From Bacillota bacterium (GTDB lineage Bacteria > Bacillota > Syntrophomonadia > Syntrophomonadales > Syntrophomonadaceae), in contig JAKPGY010000213.1 of the NCBI GenBank assembly GCA_029550685.1, forward strand, positions 1 to 52,517: 52,517 nt of DNA, read 5' to 3'. Shown here piece after piece: positions 33,230-42,041 of the stretch. A program made the translations under genes and the position numbers. The notes beneath the pieces are model-generated. The model ran no database searches. It was not told the DNA's origin and saw only the letters and a list, made by a program, of their open reading frames with translations. How positions within the stretch are numbered: the first letter of the stretch is position 1; each line of letters starts with the position of its first letter.

Positions 33230-33846
33230 TGAGTAGCGGGTTTTCAAAATATGATCGTAAGCAAGTCTCCCAATCGCGATATTGTTATCCGGAAACTGAT
33301 GTATTGATAAACAAAGAAAACATATCAGACGCCAAAGCCTTATCCCAATTTGAGGCCGATATTACTTTGATCAGGCAATATGAGCTTGAAAAGGAAGAAC
33401 CCGTTAAAGGGAGATTTGGAGTTACTCACCTAAAAAGAATACACGCATATATCTTTCAAGACATTTATCCATTCGCGGGTAAATTCAGACTTGAGGATAT
33501 CTCGAAAGGCTCTACGTTTTTTTGTAGAAGCGAACATATAGAAGATAACTTAAAAAATTTATTAAGCGAATTAAAATCAGATCATTATTTAAGGGGCCTT
33601 GAGTTGGATCAGTTTGCTGAAAAAGCTGCTTATTATATGTCCGAAATAAACATGATACATCCATTTCGAGAAGGCAATGGTCGTACCATTAGAGAGTTTA
33701 TAAGGCAATTAGCTTTATATTGTGGTTATGATATAAACTGGTCTTTAATAGACAAGGATACATTATTAAACGCAATGATTGCAGCGGTGGATAAAGATTA
33801 TAAGCCTTTAAGTGCTTGTATAAAAAAGATTATTGAAAACAAATAG
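33229..33846 (+). CDS. Fic family AMP-transferase toxin
   Basis: The 205-residue protein has an intact Fic motif, HPFREGNGRTIR, at about 144-155; His144 is the catalytic base and the Glu coordinates metal. The flap region KGRFGVTHLKRIHAYIFQDIYPFAG is also canonical. Such enzymes add AMP to target proteins such as gyrase or topoisomerase IV when free of the antitoxin. The gene is visibly richer in A and T than its neighbours and uses AAA/ATA/TTA codons freely, which points to lateral transfer into the recN-spoIVB junction. Confidence 0.92.
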   Translation: MSSGFSKYDRKQVSQSRYCYPETDVLINKENISDAKALSQFEADITLIRQYELEKEEPVKGRFGVTHLKRIHAYIFQDIYPFAGKFRLEDISKGSTFFCRSEHIEDNLKNLLSELKSDHYLRGLELDQFAEKAAYYMSEINMIHPFREGNGRTIREFIRQLALYCGYDINWSLIDKDTLLNAMIAAVDKDYKPLSACIKKIIENK

Positions 33847-33867
33847 TTTTAACAATGCCATAACACA

Positions 33868-34118
33868 GGGGACGATGCCTACATCGTCCCCTCAGCGTGT
33901 CAAAAAAGCTATCATAAGTTGGATATTTGAGATTGCCACGCCCCTTTCAGGGGCTCGCAATGACCCAAACGATGGCTTCCGGTTCTGTCATCGGCCGTTC
34001 CGGCACTACCGATGTTCGCTATCGCTCACGGCTAATGTTGCGAGGAGCGTAGCGACGTGGCGATCTCTTTAAATGGACTTCTTCGACAGTCTGAGGGAAC
34101 GATGCCTACATCGTCCCC
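33868..34118. repeat. Foldback repeat element flanked by two short palindromes
   Basis: Two copies of a palindrome enclose a larger inverted repeat. The first (33868-33891) is GGGGACGATG-CCTA-CATCGTCCCC, a perfect 10-bp stem; the second (34095-34118) differs by one base. Between them GAGATTGCCACG (33929-33940) pairs with CGTGGCGATCTC (34056-34067), and the right part contains TTGCGAGGAGCGTAGCGA, the same family as the repeats at 10.7 and 47.1 kb. No transposase is present. ORFs across it are not credible. Confidence 0.7.
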
Positions 34119-34501
34119 TCTTGCAATAACCATATTTGAACCGCAAGAACCCTCCCTCTGGTTGCTCCCCTGGTTCCTTAATTCCGAAAGCCTATTTAAG
34201 TTCCCGGCTATCCTTGTTTCATTATATTTGAAGACCGTTAATCATCAAAATAATTATCACAACATATCGATTGAAAAAAATTGGTATTCTCTATAATAAA
34301 TGCAATAATAAACCATTACTGGATAGATACTAGGGGTGGTGCCAATGTAAGTAGTGATTTGGGATTTTCCCTTTCCTTCTTGTCACACTAAGCTTTTAAC
34401 TGAAAAGAAAAATCCTGTCTACTATCTATAGGTTGCTTCTAAGATTTGGTGCACGTTCTAGCAAATTCATCACATTGTTGTAGTTTACCATAATCAAAAC
34501 T
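34119..34501. other. Gene-free AT-rich stretch
   Basis: I see no ORF with a ribosome site, no clear promoter and no stable hairpin in these roughly 380 bases. Composition changes from GC-rich repeat to AT-rich around 34200. The stretch probably belongs to the same insertion zone as the Fic module. Confidence 0.5.
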
Positions 34502-34538
34502 AAAACCCCGTTAAATCTTGTGACTTAACGGGGGTTTT
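34502..34538. terminator. Strong bidirectional terminator
   Basis: AAAACCCCGTTAA (34502-34514) pairs with TTAACGGGGGTTTT (34525-34538) around a 10-nt loop, with a single extra G. TTTT follows on the plus strand and a longer T-rich run on the minus strand, so it can work in both directions. It isolates spoIVB from the Fic region. Confidence 0.8.
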
Positions 34539-34549
34539 GACAGTCTGGT

Positions 34550-34573
34550 AGCGTCATTCACGACGCTCTTTTT
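34550..34573 (+). terminator. Second terminator-like hairpin
   Basis: AGCGTC (34550-34555) and GACGCT (34562-34567) form a 6-bp stem with a 6-nt loop, followed by CTTTTT. It directly follows the stronger hairpin at 34502. Confidence 0.6.
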
Positions 34574-34602
34574 CCTATATGGACGGAGGCGAAGGCTAGC
34601 GT

Positions 34603-34794
34603 GTGCAGGATACCGACCTGTTTATGGTGATAGCGCCGTCATCAAGTACTCCGGAAGAACTCAGGGTTGCCCTGCCCGAGCGCCTGATCGTCAAGGTTGC
34701 AGTGCGGCGACCTGTGGAGCTTCGCCGCGCTGTCAGAGTTATCGTGGCCAGCTCTACAGCTAATTATCCTGACAGTATAGTTTGCTGCTCCTGA
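34603..34794 (+). CDS. Possible 63-residue hypothetical protein
   Basis: A GTG-started frame follows GGAGG by about 11 nt and runs to a TGA shortly before spoIVB. I do not recognise the product, which is rich in Val, Arg and Ala (for example VKVAVRRPVELRRAVRVIV) and has no clear domain. It is richer in G and C than the surrounding non-coding DNA. It may be a fragment of a lost gene or part of a repeat. Coding status is doubtful. Confidence 0.25.
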   Translation: MQDTDLFMVIAPSSSTPEELRVALPERLIVKVAVRRPVELRRAVRVIVASSTANYPDSIVCCS

Positions 34795-34837
34795 GGAGAG
34801 AATAGAAAACATCAAGTCTCGGGAGTGGATTCATTAC

Positions 34838-36169
34838 ATGCGCAAAATTAGGCCATTGATCGGCATTACTATCGCTGTGCTGTTTTTAGCCCTTTGCTTT
34901 TCACCCCAGGCCAGAATGGTCCTGACCCTGCCCGAAAATCAAAAATTGGTAGTAGGCGAAAGCAATCAAATTGTTTTAGACCTGCCCAGTGCTTTACAAA
35001 AGTATGTGCAGATGCAGGTGGTAGGCGAATCCAGCAGTGTGTTTGCAGCCCCCATTGACCCTCCGGTGGCTGTAAACCGTCATTCCAGCGGCGGTTACGA
35101 AATAGTAGCCCTCAAGCCCGGACGGGTGGATGTAGCGATCAAGCTTTTAGGCTACATACCAGTGAAATCAATGGCGGTGGAAGCTGTTGCTCCCCGCAGG
35201 GTAGTAGTTGGAGGCCATTCCATAGGTGTGATGCTGCAGTCCCGTGGAGTTATGGTGGTCGGTTTTGCTCCGGTGGTGGATAATAGCGGAGAAAAAGTCT
35301 ATCCAGCCCGGGATAAGGGTATGCAAATTGGCGACCTAATCCTGAAAGTAGATGGACAGGGAGTTAATACTGAAAACGATTTGGCCCGCTTAATTGATAA
35401 TCACCGTGATCAAGAAATGGTTTTGACCGTGCAGCGCCGCGAGCAGGTTTTTGAAGTACCTGTGGTGGGATATTACTGTCCGGAAACCCAGCGTTACCGG
35501 ATTGGTCTATACGTCCGGGATGGAGTGGTGGGAGTAGGAACCCTTACCTTCTGGGATCCTCAAACTCACGAATACGCAGCTTTAGGGCATATAATTATTG
35601 ATGCAGATACTCGTCAAGGTATTAAAGTATTGAGCGGCAAAGTTGTCAGTGCGTCAGTACAAACCATTAAACCGGCTGAGCCAGGTCGACCGGGAGAAAA
35701 AATTGGTGTGTTTGACAGCGAAGGGCAACTTAGTGGGAACATCACTAAGAACACCCCCTTTGGAATATTTGGCCGGATGAACCAGGAAATCACCAACCCG
35801 CTGCAGCGCTATAGTATGGAGGTGGGCTATGCCCATCAGGTAAGAAAAGGAAAGGCGCAAATATATACAGTAATCAACGGTAATGATATTGAAGCCTTTG
35901 ATATAGTGATTGAAAAAGTCTACCCGGAAAGACAGAATGGCAAAGGTATGATTATCCGTGTCACCGATCCCCGGCTGCTGAATGTAACCGGGGGAATAGT
36001 TCAGGGCATGAGCGGCAGTCCCATTATTCAGAACAATAGAATTGTAGGGGCAGTAACACATGTGTTTTTAAATGATCCCCAGCGAGGTTATGGAGTTTTT
36101 ATGGATAATATGCTGTCAGAAACTTCCGACAGTCCCATAAAGTCCTCGAGGGTTTCGACAAACTATTAG
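34838..36169 (+). CDS. spoIVB: SpoIVB serine peptidase
   Basis: SpoIVB is the forespore-secreted signalling protease that triggers pro-sigma-K processing. The 443-residue protein has an N-terminal membrane/signal segment (about 5-22), a PDZ domain (about 130-205; GMQIGDLILKVDGQGV) and an S55 peptidase domain with His250 in ALGHII and the serine in GMSGSP (about 390-395). It lies next to spo0A, as in most spore formers. Start ATG at 34838; the upstream ribosome site is weak (CGGGAG). Confidence 0.94.
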   Translation: MRKIRPLIGITIAVLFLALCFSPQARMVLTLPENQKLVVGESNQIVLDLPSALQKYVQMQVVGESSSVFAAPIDPPVAVNRHSSGGYEIVALKPGRVDVAIKLLGYIPVKSMAVEAVAPRRVVVGGHSIGVMLQSRGVMVVGFAPVVDNSGEKVYPARDKGMQIGDLILKVDGQGVNTENDLARLIDNHRDQEMVLTVQRREQVFEVPVVGYYCPETQRYRIGLYVRDGVVGVGTLTFWDPQTHEYAALGHIIIDADTRQGIKVLSGKVVSASVQTIKPAEPGRPGEKIGVFDSEGQLSGNITKNTPFGIFGRMNQEITNPLQRYSMEVGYAHQVRKGKAQIYTVINGNDIEAFDIVIEKVYPERQNGKGMIIRVTDPRLLNVTGGIVQGMSGSPIIQNNRIVGAVTHVFLNDPQRGYGVFMDNMLSETSDSPIKSSRVSTNY

Positions 36170-36313
36170 AGGGCTTATTGGGTCCATTATTCAAACAGAA
36201 ATGGGGCACGCATAAACAGACACTGGTTAGCCTTGCGATTTTGACCAGGGGTCTAATGTGTTAATTTATGGAATTGTCTGCGGCATTATGACTCAATTTG
36301 GCAGAAAAATAAA

Positions 36314-36343
36314 GCAGGAAATACCTGGTGTATCGTCGAAAAG
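36314..36343 (+). promoter_or_regulatory. Sigma-H-like promoter and 0A-like box before spo0A
   Basis: GCAGGAAAT (36314-36322) matches the sigma-H -35 pattern RnAGGAwWW. After a 12-nt spacer, GTCGAAAAG (36335-36343) matches the -10 pattern RnnGAATww except for one base. TCGTCGAA (36333-36340), one base from the Spo0A box TTGTCGAA, overlaps that -10. This fits the known dependence of spo0A on sigma-H and its own regulation. Inferred by eye. Confidence 0.5.
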
Positions 36344-36396
36344 CGAATATTAATCAAATAATTGAGACTTAATCAGTAATGGGGAGGATTTGGTTC

Positions 36397-37200
36397 ATGT
36401 TCAATGAAACAGGCCGGATACGGATCCTGATCGCCGATGATAATCGGGAGTTTTGCGGAATTCTCAAAGATTATTTCAACAATGAACGGGATTTTGAAAT
36501 CATCGATGTTTGTAGTAATGGTATGGAAGTACTGGAGACGTTAGAGAAAAATGAGGTAGATGTGTTGATACTGGACCTGATTATGCCCTATATGGACGGC
36601 ATAGGAGTCCTGGAAAAGCTCAACGAAACTAATCTGCCCAAACGCCCCAAAATTATTATCTTAACTGCCTTCGGCCAGGAGAACATTACCCAGAAGGCGG
36701 TCCAGCTCGGTGCTGATTATTACATTTTAAAACCCTTTAACCTGCAGGTCCTGGGTGACCGGGTCCGTCAGGTGGCCTATGACACCCGCCCGCGCAGTGA
36801 AAACAGAGGTACGGTGTCAAGTCTGACGGTTCATGCGCCAGCTCCCAAGAACCTGGAAGTTGAAGTGACCAAGGTAATCCACGAAATTGGGGTACCGGCT
36901 CATGTTAAAGGGTATCAGTATTTGAGGGATGCCATAATGCTGGTAGTGGAAGAGATTAATTACCTGGGGGCCGTTACCAAAGAATTGTATCCTACTATTG
37001 CCCAGAAGTATGACACCACTCCCAGCCGGGTGGAGCGAGCTATTCGCCACGCTATTGAACTGGCCTGGGATAGAGGCGATCTGGACAAGATCAACAAATT
37101 CTTTGGCTATACCATTAGCGGTGAAAAAGGAAAACCAACCAACTCTGAATTTATTGCCATTATTGCCGACCGGCTCCGCTTGGAGAACAAGGTAAGTTAA
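36397..37200 (+). CDS. spo0A: Master sporulation response regulator Spo0A
   Basis: The 267-residue regulator has a receiver domain (about 6-125) with the acidic ADDN pair, phosphorylated Asp60 in [12 protein letters not shown] and Lys in YILKPF. The C-terminal DNA-binding domain (about 155-267) contains [16 protein letters not shown] and the recognition region [18 protein letters not shown]. The ATG at 36397 is chosen over 36379 because GGGGAGG (36381-36387) lies between them with good spacing. Confidence 0.97.
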   Translation: MFNETGRIRILIADDNREFCGILKDYFNNERDFEIIDVCSNGMEVLETLEKNEVDVLILDLIMPYMDGIGVLEKLNETNLPKRPKIIILTAFGQENITQKAVQLGADYYILKPFNLQVLGDRVRQVAYDTRPRSENRGTVSSLTVHAPAPKNLEVEVTKVIHEIGVPAHVKGYQYLRDAIMLVVEEINYLGAVTKELYPTIAQKYDTTPSRVERAIRHAIELAWDRGDLDKINKFFGYTISGEKGKPTNSEFIAIIADRLRLENKVS

Positions 37201-37215
37201 TGTAATTGTATTCAT

Positions 37216-37265
37216 AAGCCTCTTGTTTATTGGTTTGCCAATGAAGAAGAGGCTTTTATTTTTTG
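37216..37265 (+). terminator. Terminator of spo0A
   Basis: AAGCCTCTT (37216-37224) pairs with AAGAGGCTT (37247-37255), enclosing a smaller TTGG/CCAA hairpin, and is followed by a T-rich run TTATTTTTTG. It ends the spo0A transcript. Confidence 0.85.
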
Positions 37266-37374
37266 CTTTCAGTTGTGAACAAGTAATGGTTTCCAGCCCA
37301 GTTTTTATTTGGGGTTACATTGTGGTAATATAAATGCGGTGCTTCGCAAGCCAGGGTGGTAAAGAGGTGGGATC

Positions 37375-38496
37375 ATGTATATTAAAGGACGGGCTCGTCT
37401 TGACCGGCGAACCAAAAACCTGGTCAAGCGCCTTCGTAAAAACGATATAGCCATTATTGACCATGATGATATAGATGAGGTAGCTGCTAATGCGCTGATC
37501 GACATACGACCGCAAGTGATTATCAATGCACGTCCTTCCATTACTGGTAAATATCCCGCTAAAGGTGCCTATAAAATTTTAAAAGCGGGCATCCCCATTC
37601 TAGATGAAGTTGGAGATGCAATATTTGACGAGGTGAGGGAGGGGAGCATTCTTTATATCCGGGGCGAGGAGGTATTCTCCGGGAATCGCAAGATAGCCGA
37701 GGGAAAATTGTTGACTCTGGAAGATGTTAGCTTCAAGTGGAAAGAAGCCAATGAGAATATCAAAGCTGAATTGGATCACTTTGTAGAAAATACTCTGGAA
37801 TATGCCAAAAAAGAAAAAGACATTTTACTGGGTAATTTGGAAGTACCGCCCCTAAAAACTCCTATTTTGGGGAGGCACGTACTTATAGTTGTAAGGGGCA
37901 GTAGCTATAAAGAAGATCTGCGTACTATCAGTTCATACATACAAGAAGAGAATCCTGTACTCATTGGTGTAGATGGTGGTGCTGATGCTCTGCTGGAGTT
38001 TGGCTTAAAACCAGATATCATAGTGGGTGATATGGACAGTGTGTCTGATGAAGCTTTGCTCTGCGGAGCTGAGATAGTGGTTCATGCTTACGCCAATGGT
38101 AATGCTCCCGGACTGAAGCGAGTTGAGGACATGGGGCTGTCAGCCCTGACCTGCCCCATGCCGGGAACCAGTGAAGACGTTGCCATGATCTTGGCCTGGG
38201 AATATGGTGCCAGCCTGTTGGTAGCGGTAGGTACCCACTCCAATATGATCGATTTCCTGGAGAAGGGGCGCAAGGGTATGGGGAGCACTTTCCTGGTTCG
38301 CATGAAAGTTGGTTCGATTCTGGTGGATGCCCGGGGCGTGAGCCAGCTGTACAAACAACACCTGCCCACCAAGTACCTGCTGCAGCTTTTGGCAGCTGCT
38401 ATGGTTCCCATTATTATAGTTTTAATGATATCTCCTGCTACCCAGCCGTTTTTCCGGATACTTTCCCTGCAGCTTAAATTGCTGTTCAGTATGTAA
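37375..38496 (+). CDS. steA: SteA-like division protein with thiamine-pyrophosphokinase-like domain
   Basis: The 373-residue protein begins with a SteA N-terminal domain (about 1-150; DDIDEVAANALIDIRPQVIINARPS), then a domain like thiamine pyrophosphokinase (about 170-310; VDGGADALLEFGLKPDIIVGDMDSVSDE), and ends with one membrane segment (about 343-362). SteA proteins localise to the division ring in Corynebacterium and act with a membrane partner encoded next door. Clostridia keep this gene after spo0A. Enzymatic activity is unknown. The start follows AAGAGGTGG. Confidence 0.85.
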   Translation: MYIKGRARLDRRTKNLVKRLRKNDIAIIDHDDIDEVAANALIDIRPQVIINARPSITGKYPAKGAYKILKAGIPILDEVGDAIFDEVREGSILYIRGEEVFSGNRKIAEGKLLTLEDVSFKWKEANENIKAELDHFVENTLEYAKKEKDILLGNLEVPPLKTPILGRHVLIVVRGSSYKEDLRTISSYIQEENPVLIGVDGGADALLEFGLKPDIIVGDMDSVSDEALLCGAEIVVHAYANGNAPGLKRVEDMGLSALTCPMPGTSEDVAMILAWEYGASLLVAVGTHSNMIDFLEKGRKGMGSTFLVRMKVGSILVDARGVSQLYKQHLPTKYLLQLLAAAMVPIIIVLMISPATQPFFRILSLQLKLLFSM

Positions 38497-38512
38497 TGGA
38501 GAGTGAATTTGC

Positions 38513-39415
38513 ATGATCGATCTGAGATATCATATTGCTACTATCATAGCGTTATTTTTAGCTCTGGCAGTGGGCATTTTGATCGGCAGTTCCATTGTGG
38601 GTGATGATTTACTGGTCGAGCAACAGAAAAAATCCATTGACCGCTTAGAGGAGCAGTTCTTGAGCCTGCGGGAAAAAGAAAAGGTGCTGACGGAGGCTAA
38701 TATTTTTCAGACCACGATGCTGGCCAATTATGAAAATTACAACCAGGCCCTTTTACCGGTTCTGGTCAAGGATAGACTTAAAGGATTAAATGTGGCGGTG
38801 GTAGTTACAGGCGGCAGCGATATTCCAGCCGGGATGCTGAATTCTCTTTCTATAGCCGGGGCCAACATAACCTCCAAAACCGTGGTATTGGAGGAAGCTA
38901 CTCTTAAAGATGCTGATTTAAAGGGTCAATTAATTGATTATTACCAGTTGGATCCTGGCAGTGATGTGAATGCTATTCGCTATCAGATGGCCACCAGTGT
39001 AGCTGCGGTAATAAGTAACCAGACCGATGCCAACGTAATAGCCTTTTTGCAGGATAAAGGCTTAGTCAAGTTCAGCGGCAGCAGTGAGGTTCCGGTGCAA
39101 GCAATAATAGTGGTGGGTGGAACTGAGGATGAAGATATGTTCTTGGCCTCCAGTTTTGATCAGGGACTGATTACCCACTGCCTGGAAAGGAATTTAAAAG
39201 TATTCGGTGTGGAAAGTTCCCAGACTGCCTTTTCCTATATGGAGGAATACCAGAAAAATAATATCAGTACCGTGGATAACATAGATTTAAGCCTGGGGCA
39301 GATCGCTTTGATATATGCCATGGAAGGAGAACCAGGCAATTATGGGATTAAACCTACTGCCAAGCGGTTTATGCCCAGTGTACCGGTTGAGGTTATAGGA
39401 GGACAGTCTAGATGA
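38513..39415 (+). CDS. SteB/MctB-like membrane protein with coiled coil
   Basis: The 300-residue protein has one N-terminal membrane segment (about 8-27, HIATIIALFLALAVGILIG), a coiled coil (about 35-70) and a soluble domain of MctB type, a family often labelled copper transporter. No metal-binding cluster is visible here, so copper transport is doubtful. As the neighbour of SteA it is more likely the membrane partner that holds SteA at the septum. It overlaps the next gene by 4 nt. Confidence 0.82.
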   Translation: MIDLRYHIATIIALFLALAVGILIGSSIVGDDLLVEQQKKSIDRLEEQFLSLREKEKVLTEANIFQTTMLANYENYNQALLPVLVKDRLKGLNVAVVVTGGSDIPAGMLNSLSIAGANITSKTVVLEEATLKDADLKGQLIDYYQLDPGSDVNAIRYQMATSVAAVISNQTDANVIAFLQDKGLVKFSGSSEVPVQAIIVVGGTEDEDMFLASSFDQGLITHCLERNLKVFGVESSQTAFSYMEEYQKNNISTVDNIDLSLGQIALIYAMEGEPGNYGIKPTAKRFMPSVPVEVIGGQSR

Positions 39416-40086
39416 AGACCATTTGGGCAGTAATACCCGCTTACAATGAGGCAGAATCCATCGGGAGGACTATTCGAGCACTGCAAGCTATACCCAGTAT
39501 AGATAAAATCATGGTGGTCAACGATGGTTCCACGGATGCTACTGCCGATGAAGTCAGAAAAACCGGGGTTTACCTGCTGGATCTGCCTTACAATATGGGC
39601 AAAGGGGGAGCAATGAATAAGGCAGTGGGTGAGGTGGACGCTGATATTGTTTTATTTCTGGATGGCGATCTAGGTGATTCTGCCTCCCAGGCGGAACTAA
39701 TTCTAAAGCCGGTTCTGGAAGGCCAGGCTGATCTGGCTATAGCTGCCTTTCCTCCTCCCAAGCGTAAAGGAGGCTTTGGACTGGTTAAAAAAACCGCAGC
39801 CTGGGCTATCCAGAGGGCGGGGAATTTACAGTCAAAGGCTCCCTTAAGCGGGCAGCGGGCCATGACCCGGGAAGTGCTGGAGGCGGTTCTGCCTTTTGAT
39901 AAATCATATGGAGTAGAACTGGGCATGACCATCCGGGCTTTGCGAAAAGGTTTCCGGGTGGTGGAGGTACCTACGGAGATGAGTCATAAAGAAACCGGCC
40001 GGGATCTGCAAGGTTTCCTGCATCGCGGCCGGCAGTGGTGGGATGTGCTGAAGGTAGTAATAAGTGAGTGGAGGAATCTGCTTTGA
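39412..40086 (+). CDS. Family 2 glycosyltransferase
   Basis: The 224-residue GT-A enzyme begins IWAVIPAYNEAESIGRTIRAL, has the nucleotide-sugar motif VVNDGSTDAT near 36 and the metal-binding acidic segment LFLDGDLGD near 79. It lacks membrane segments. It probably transfers a sugar to a lipid carrier or envelope polymer, in line with the lipid-phosphate transferase gene that follows. The substrate cannot be read from sequence. Start overlaps the previous stop (ATGA). Confidence 0.87.
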   Translation: MKTIWAVIPAYNEAESIGRTIRALQAIPSIDKIMVVNDGSTDATADEVRKTGVYLLDLPYNMGKGGAMNKAVGEVDADIVLFLDGDLGDSASQAELILKPVLEGQADLAIAAFPPPKRKGGFGLVKKTAAWAIQRAGNLQSKAPLSGQRAMTREVLEAVLPFDKSYGVELGMTIRALRKGFRVVEVPTEMSHKETGRDLQGFLHRGRQWWDVLKVVISEWRNLL

Positions 40087-40904
40087 ATGAACTATATTGG
40101 GCGGCCGGAGGTTTCCTGGCTGCTTTTGTAATTGAAGGCATAATACTCTACCTGCTGCTGCCTATGCTGATAAATACGGGAGCGGTGCGCAGCAACTACC
40201 GGGAGGAGCATATTCCGGTTGGTGCAGGCATTTCTTTTGCCATGACCCTTTTACTGGTTTACCTGCTTTACCGGCTGGTCAGCCATGAGGTGGCCGGCAG
40301 CCAGCTTTTTTTGCTGGGGATTATAGCCATTTCTTTTCTGGGATTTATTGATGATATGCTGGGTAGGCGGGATACCACCGGATTGAAAGGCCATTTGGGA
40401 GCTATGCTGAAAGGGAGGCTGACTACCGGGGGATTAAAAGCCCTGGGGGGAGGACTCATAGCCTTTTACATAGCCTTGTTTATATCAGCCGACTGGGTCA
40501 ATATTATTCTTAACACAGTACTTATTGCTTTGAGTACTAATTTTATCAACTTGCTGGATTTAAGGCCGGGGAGAGCTATCAAGGGTACCTTCATGTTTGG
40601 GGCGGTTATAATTGCTGTGGCTTACGATAGTATCAATTGGGCCCTGGTATTGCCTTTACTAGGAGCAGTAGTCTTTTATTTTCCCAGTGACCTGAAAGCG
40701 CGGGTAATGATGGGGGACGCAGGTTCAAATGTACTGGGCCTGGCTCTGGGATTTTGGGCAGCAGCCTATATGCCCTGGCTGCCCCGGCTGATTATGCTGG
40801 CTTTATTGATAATAATTCACTGGTATACGGAACGCTACTCTTTGACGGAAACCATTGAGAAGGTTAAGATCCTGCGGACTATTGATCAATTAGGGAGGAG
40901 TTAA
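40083..40904 (+). CDS. MraY/WecA-like phospho-sugar transferase
   Basis: The 273-residue polytopic protein (about nine membrane segments) belongs to the GT4 family that moves sugar phosphates to undecaprenyl phosphate. Diagnostic sites are FIDDMLG near 85, NFINLLDLRPGRA near 151 and MMGDAGSNVLG near 209. True MraY is longer, so this is a paralogue, possibly for a sporulation or surface glycan. The TTG at 40083 overlaps the previous stop (TTGA) and is 8 nt after GGAGG; an earlier GTG lies on the ribosome site. Confidence 0.85.
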   Translation: MNELYWAAGGFLAAFVIEGIILYLLLPMLINTGAVRSNYREEHIPVGAGISFAMTLLLVYLLYRLVSHEVAGSQLFLLGIIAISFLGFIDDMLGRRDTTGLKGHLGAMLKGRLTTGGLKALGGGLIAFYIALFISADWVNIILNTVLIALSTNFINLLDLRPGRAIKGTFMFGAVIIAVAYDSINWALVLPLLGAVVFYFPSDLKARVMMGDAGSNVLGLALGFWAAAYMPWLPRLIMLALLIIIHWYTERYSLTETIEKVKILRTIDQLGRS

Positions 40905-40909
40905 TCACC

Positions 40910-42028
40910 ATGGTAAACCGGGAAAGATTAATAGACAGTTTTGTCAAGATGGTGGAAATTGAGTCGGTATCAGGCCGTGAAGGCCGGTTTAAGGATTACC
41001 TGGCAGAACTCCTGAGGCAGCGAGGCCTGCAGGTAATGGAAGACCAGGCTGGCCAGGCCCTGGGCGGAGATGCCGGCAACCTACTGGCTGCCTGGCCGGG
41101 CTCTGCTAAGGGGCCAGCCATTCTCTTCTGTGCCCATATGGACACTGTTCAACCGGGTATAGGCATAAAGGCCTGCGTAACTGGTGATCGCATAACCAGT
41201 GCGGGCGATACCATACTGGGCGCCGACGATAAAGCAGGAATTGCCGCCTTGCTGGAAGCCATAGACTGTATCAATGAGCAAAACCTGTCCCATCCCGATG
41301 TGGAAATATTGTTTACCGTGGGCGAGGAACAGGGTTTACAGGGTTCCAAGCAATTTGACTATCAACTGCTTAAAGCGCGGATGGCTTTTGCCTTGGATGG
41401 GGGAGGCAACCCGGGAGAGATTATAATTCAATCCCCCTGTCAGAATGAAATTGAATATACAGCTTACGGTAAGTCAGCGCATGCAGGCATTAATCCGGAG
41501 GAGGGGATCAATGCTATTCACATAGCCAGTCAGGCCCTGGCAGCCATGCCCTGCGGGAGAATAGATGAGGAAACCACCTGCAATTTAGGAATTATTGAGG
41601 GTGGGACCGCACGCAATATCGTGGCTGATGTCTGCCGGGTAAAGGGTGAGTGCCGCAGTCTGAAGCGCTCTAAACTTGATGATTTGACCAACCGCCTGAT
41701 CAATATCTTTAAGGAAGAAGTGGAAAAAAGAGGAGGCCGGGCTGAGGTCCAGGTTACTTTTCTATACCCGGAACTGAGATTGGACCAGGATGAACCGGTG
41801 GTACAGATTGCCGTAAGAGCAGCGGAAAAAGTGGGTCTCAAGCCAGTGTTAACCAGTACCGGGGGCGGCAGTGATGCCAGCATTATTAATGGACAGGGTA
41901 TTCCCTGTGTGAATTTGGGTATAGGTATGCGCCAGGTGCACACTACCAACGAGTATATTCTGATAGAGGACCTGTTAAAAGATGCCGAATATATTATGGA
42001 GATAATTGCCCAGGCAGCGCAAGCTTAA
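40910..42028 (+). CDS. M20 family peptidase, PepT-like
   Basis: The 372-residue metallopeptidase shows the M20 zinc-site blocks: FCAHMDTV near 73-80, GADDKAG near 104 and GEEQGLQGS near 140, with a dimerisation domain in the middle (about 180-290). It resembles the PepT-like group, which trims di- and tripeptides, although substrate is unproved. GGGAGGAG precedes the ATG. Confidence 0.9.
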   Translation: MVNRERLIDSFVKMVEIESVSGREGRFKDYLAELLRQRGLQVMEDQAGQALGGDAGNLLAAWPGSAKGPAILFCAHMDTVQPGIGIKACVTGDRITSAGDTILGADDKAGIAALLEAIDCINEQNLSHPDVEILFTVGEEQGLQGSKQFDYQLLKARMAFALDGGGNPGEIIIQSPCQNEIEYTAYGKSAHAGINPEEGINAIHIASQALAAMPCGRIDEETTCNLGIIEGGTARNIVADVCRVKGECRSLKRSKLDDLTNRLINIFKEEVEKRGGRAEVQVTFLYPELRLDQDEPVVQIAVRAAEKVGLKPVLTSTGGGSDASIINGQGIPCVNLGIGMRQVHTTNEYILIEDLLKDAEYIMEIIAQAAQA

Positions 42029-42041
42029 AGGGAGTATATTT

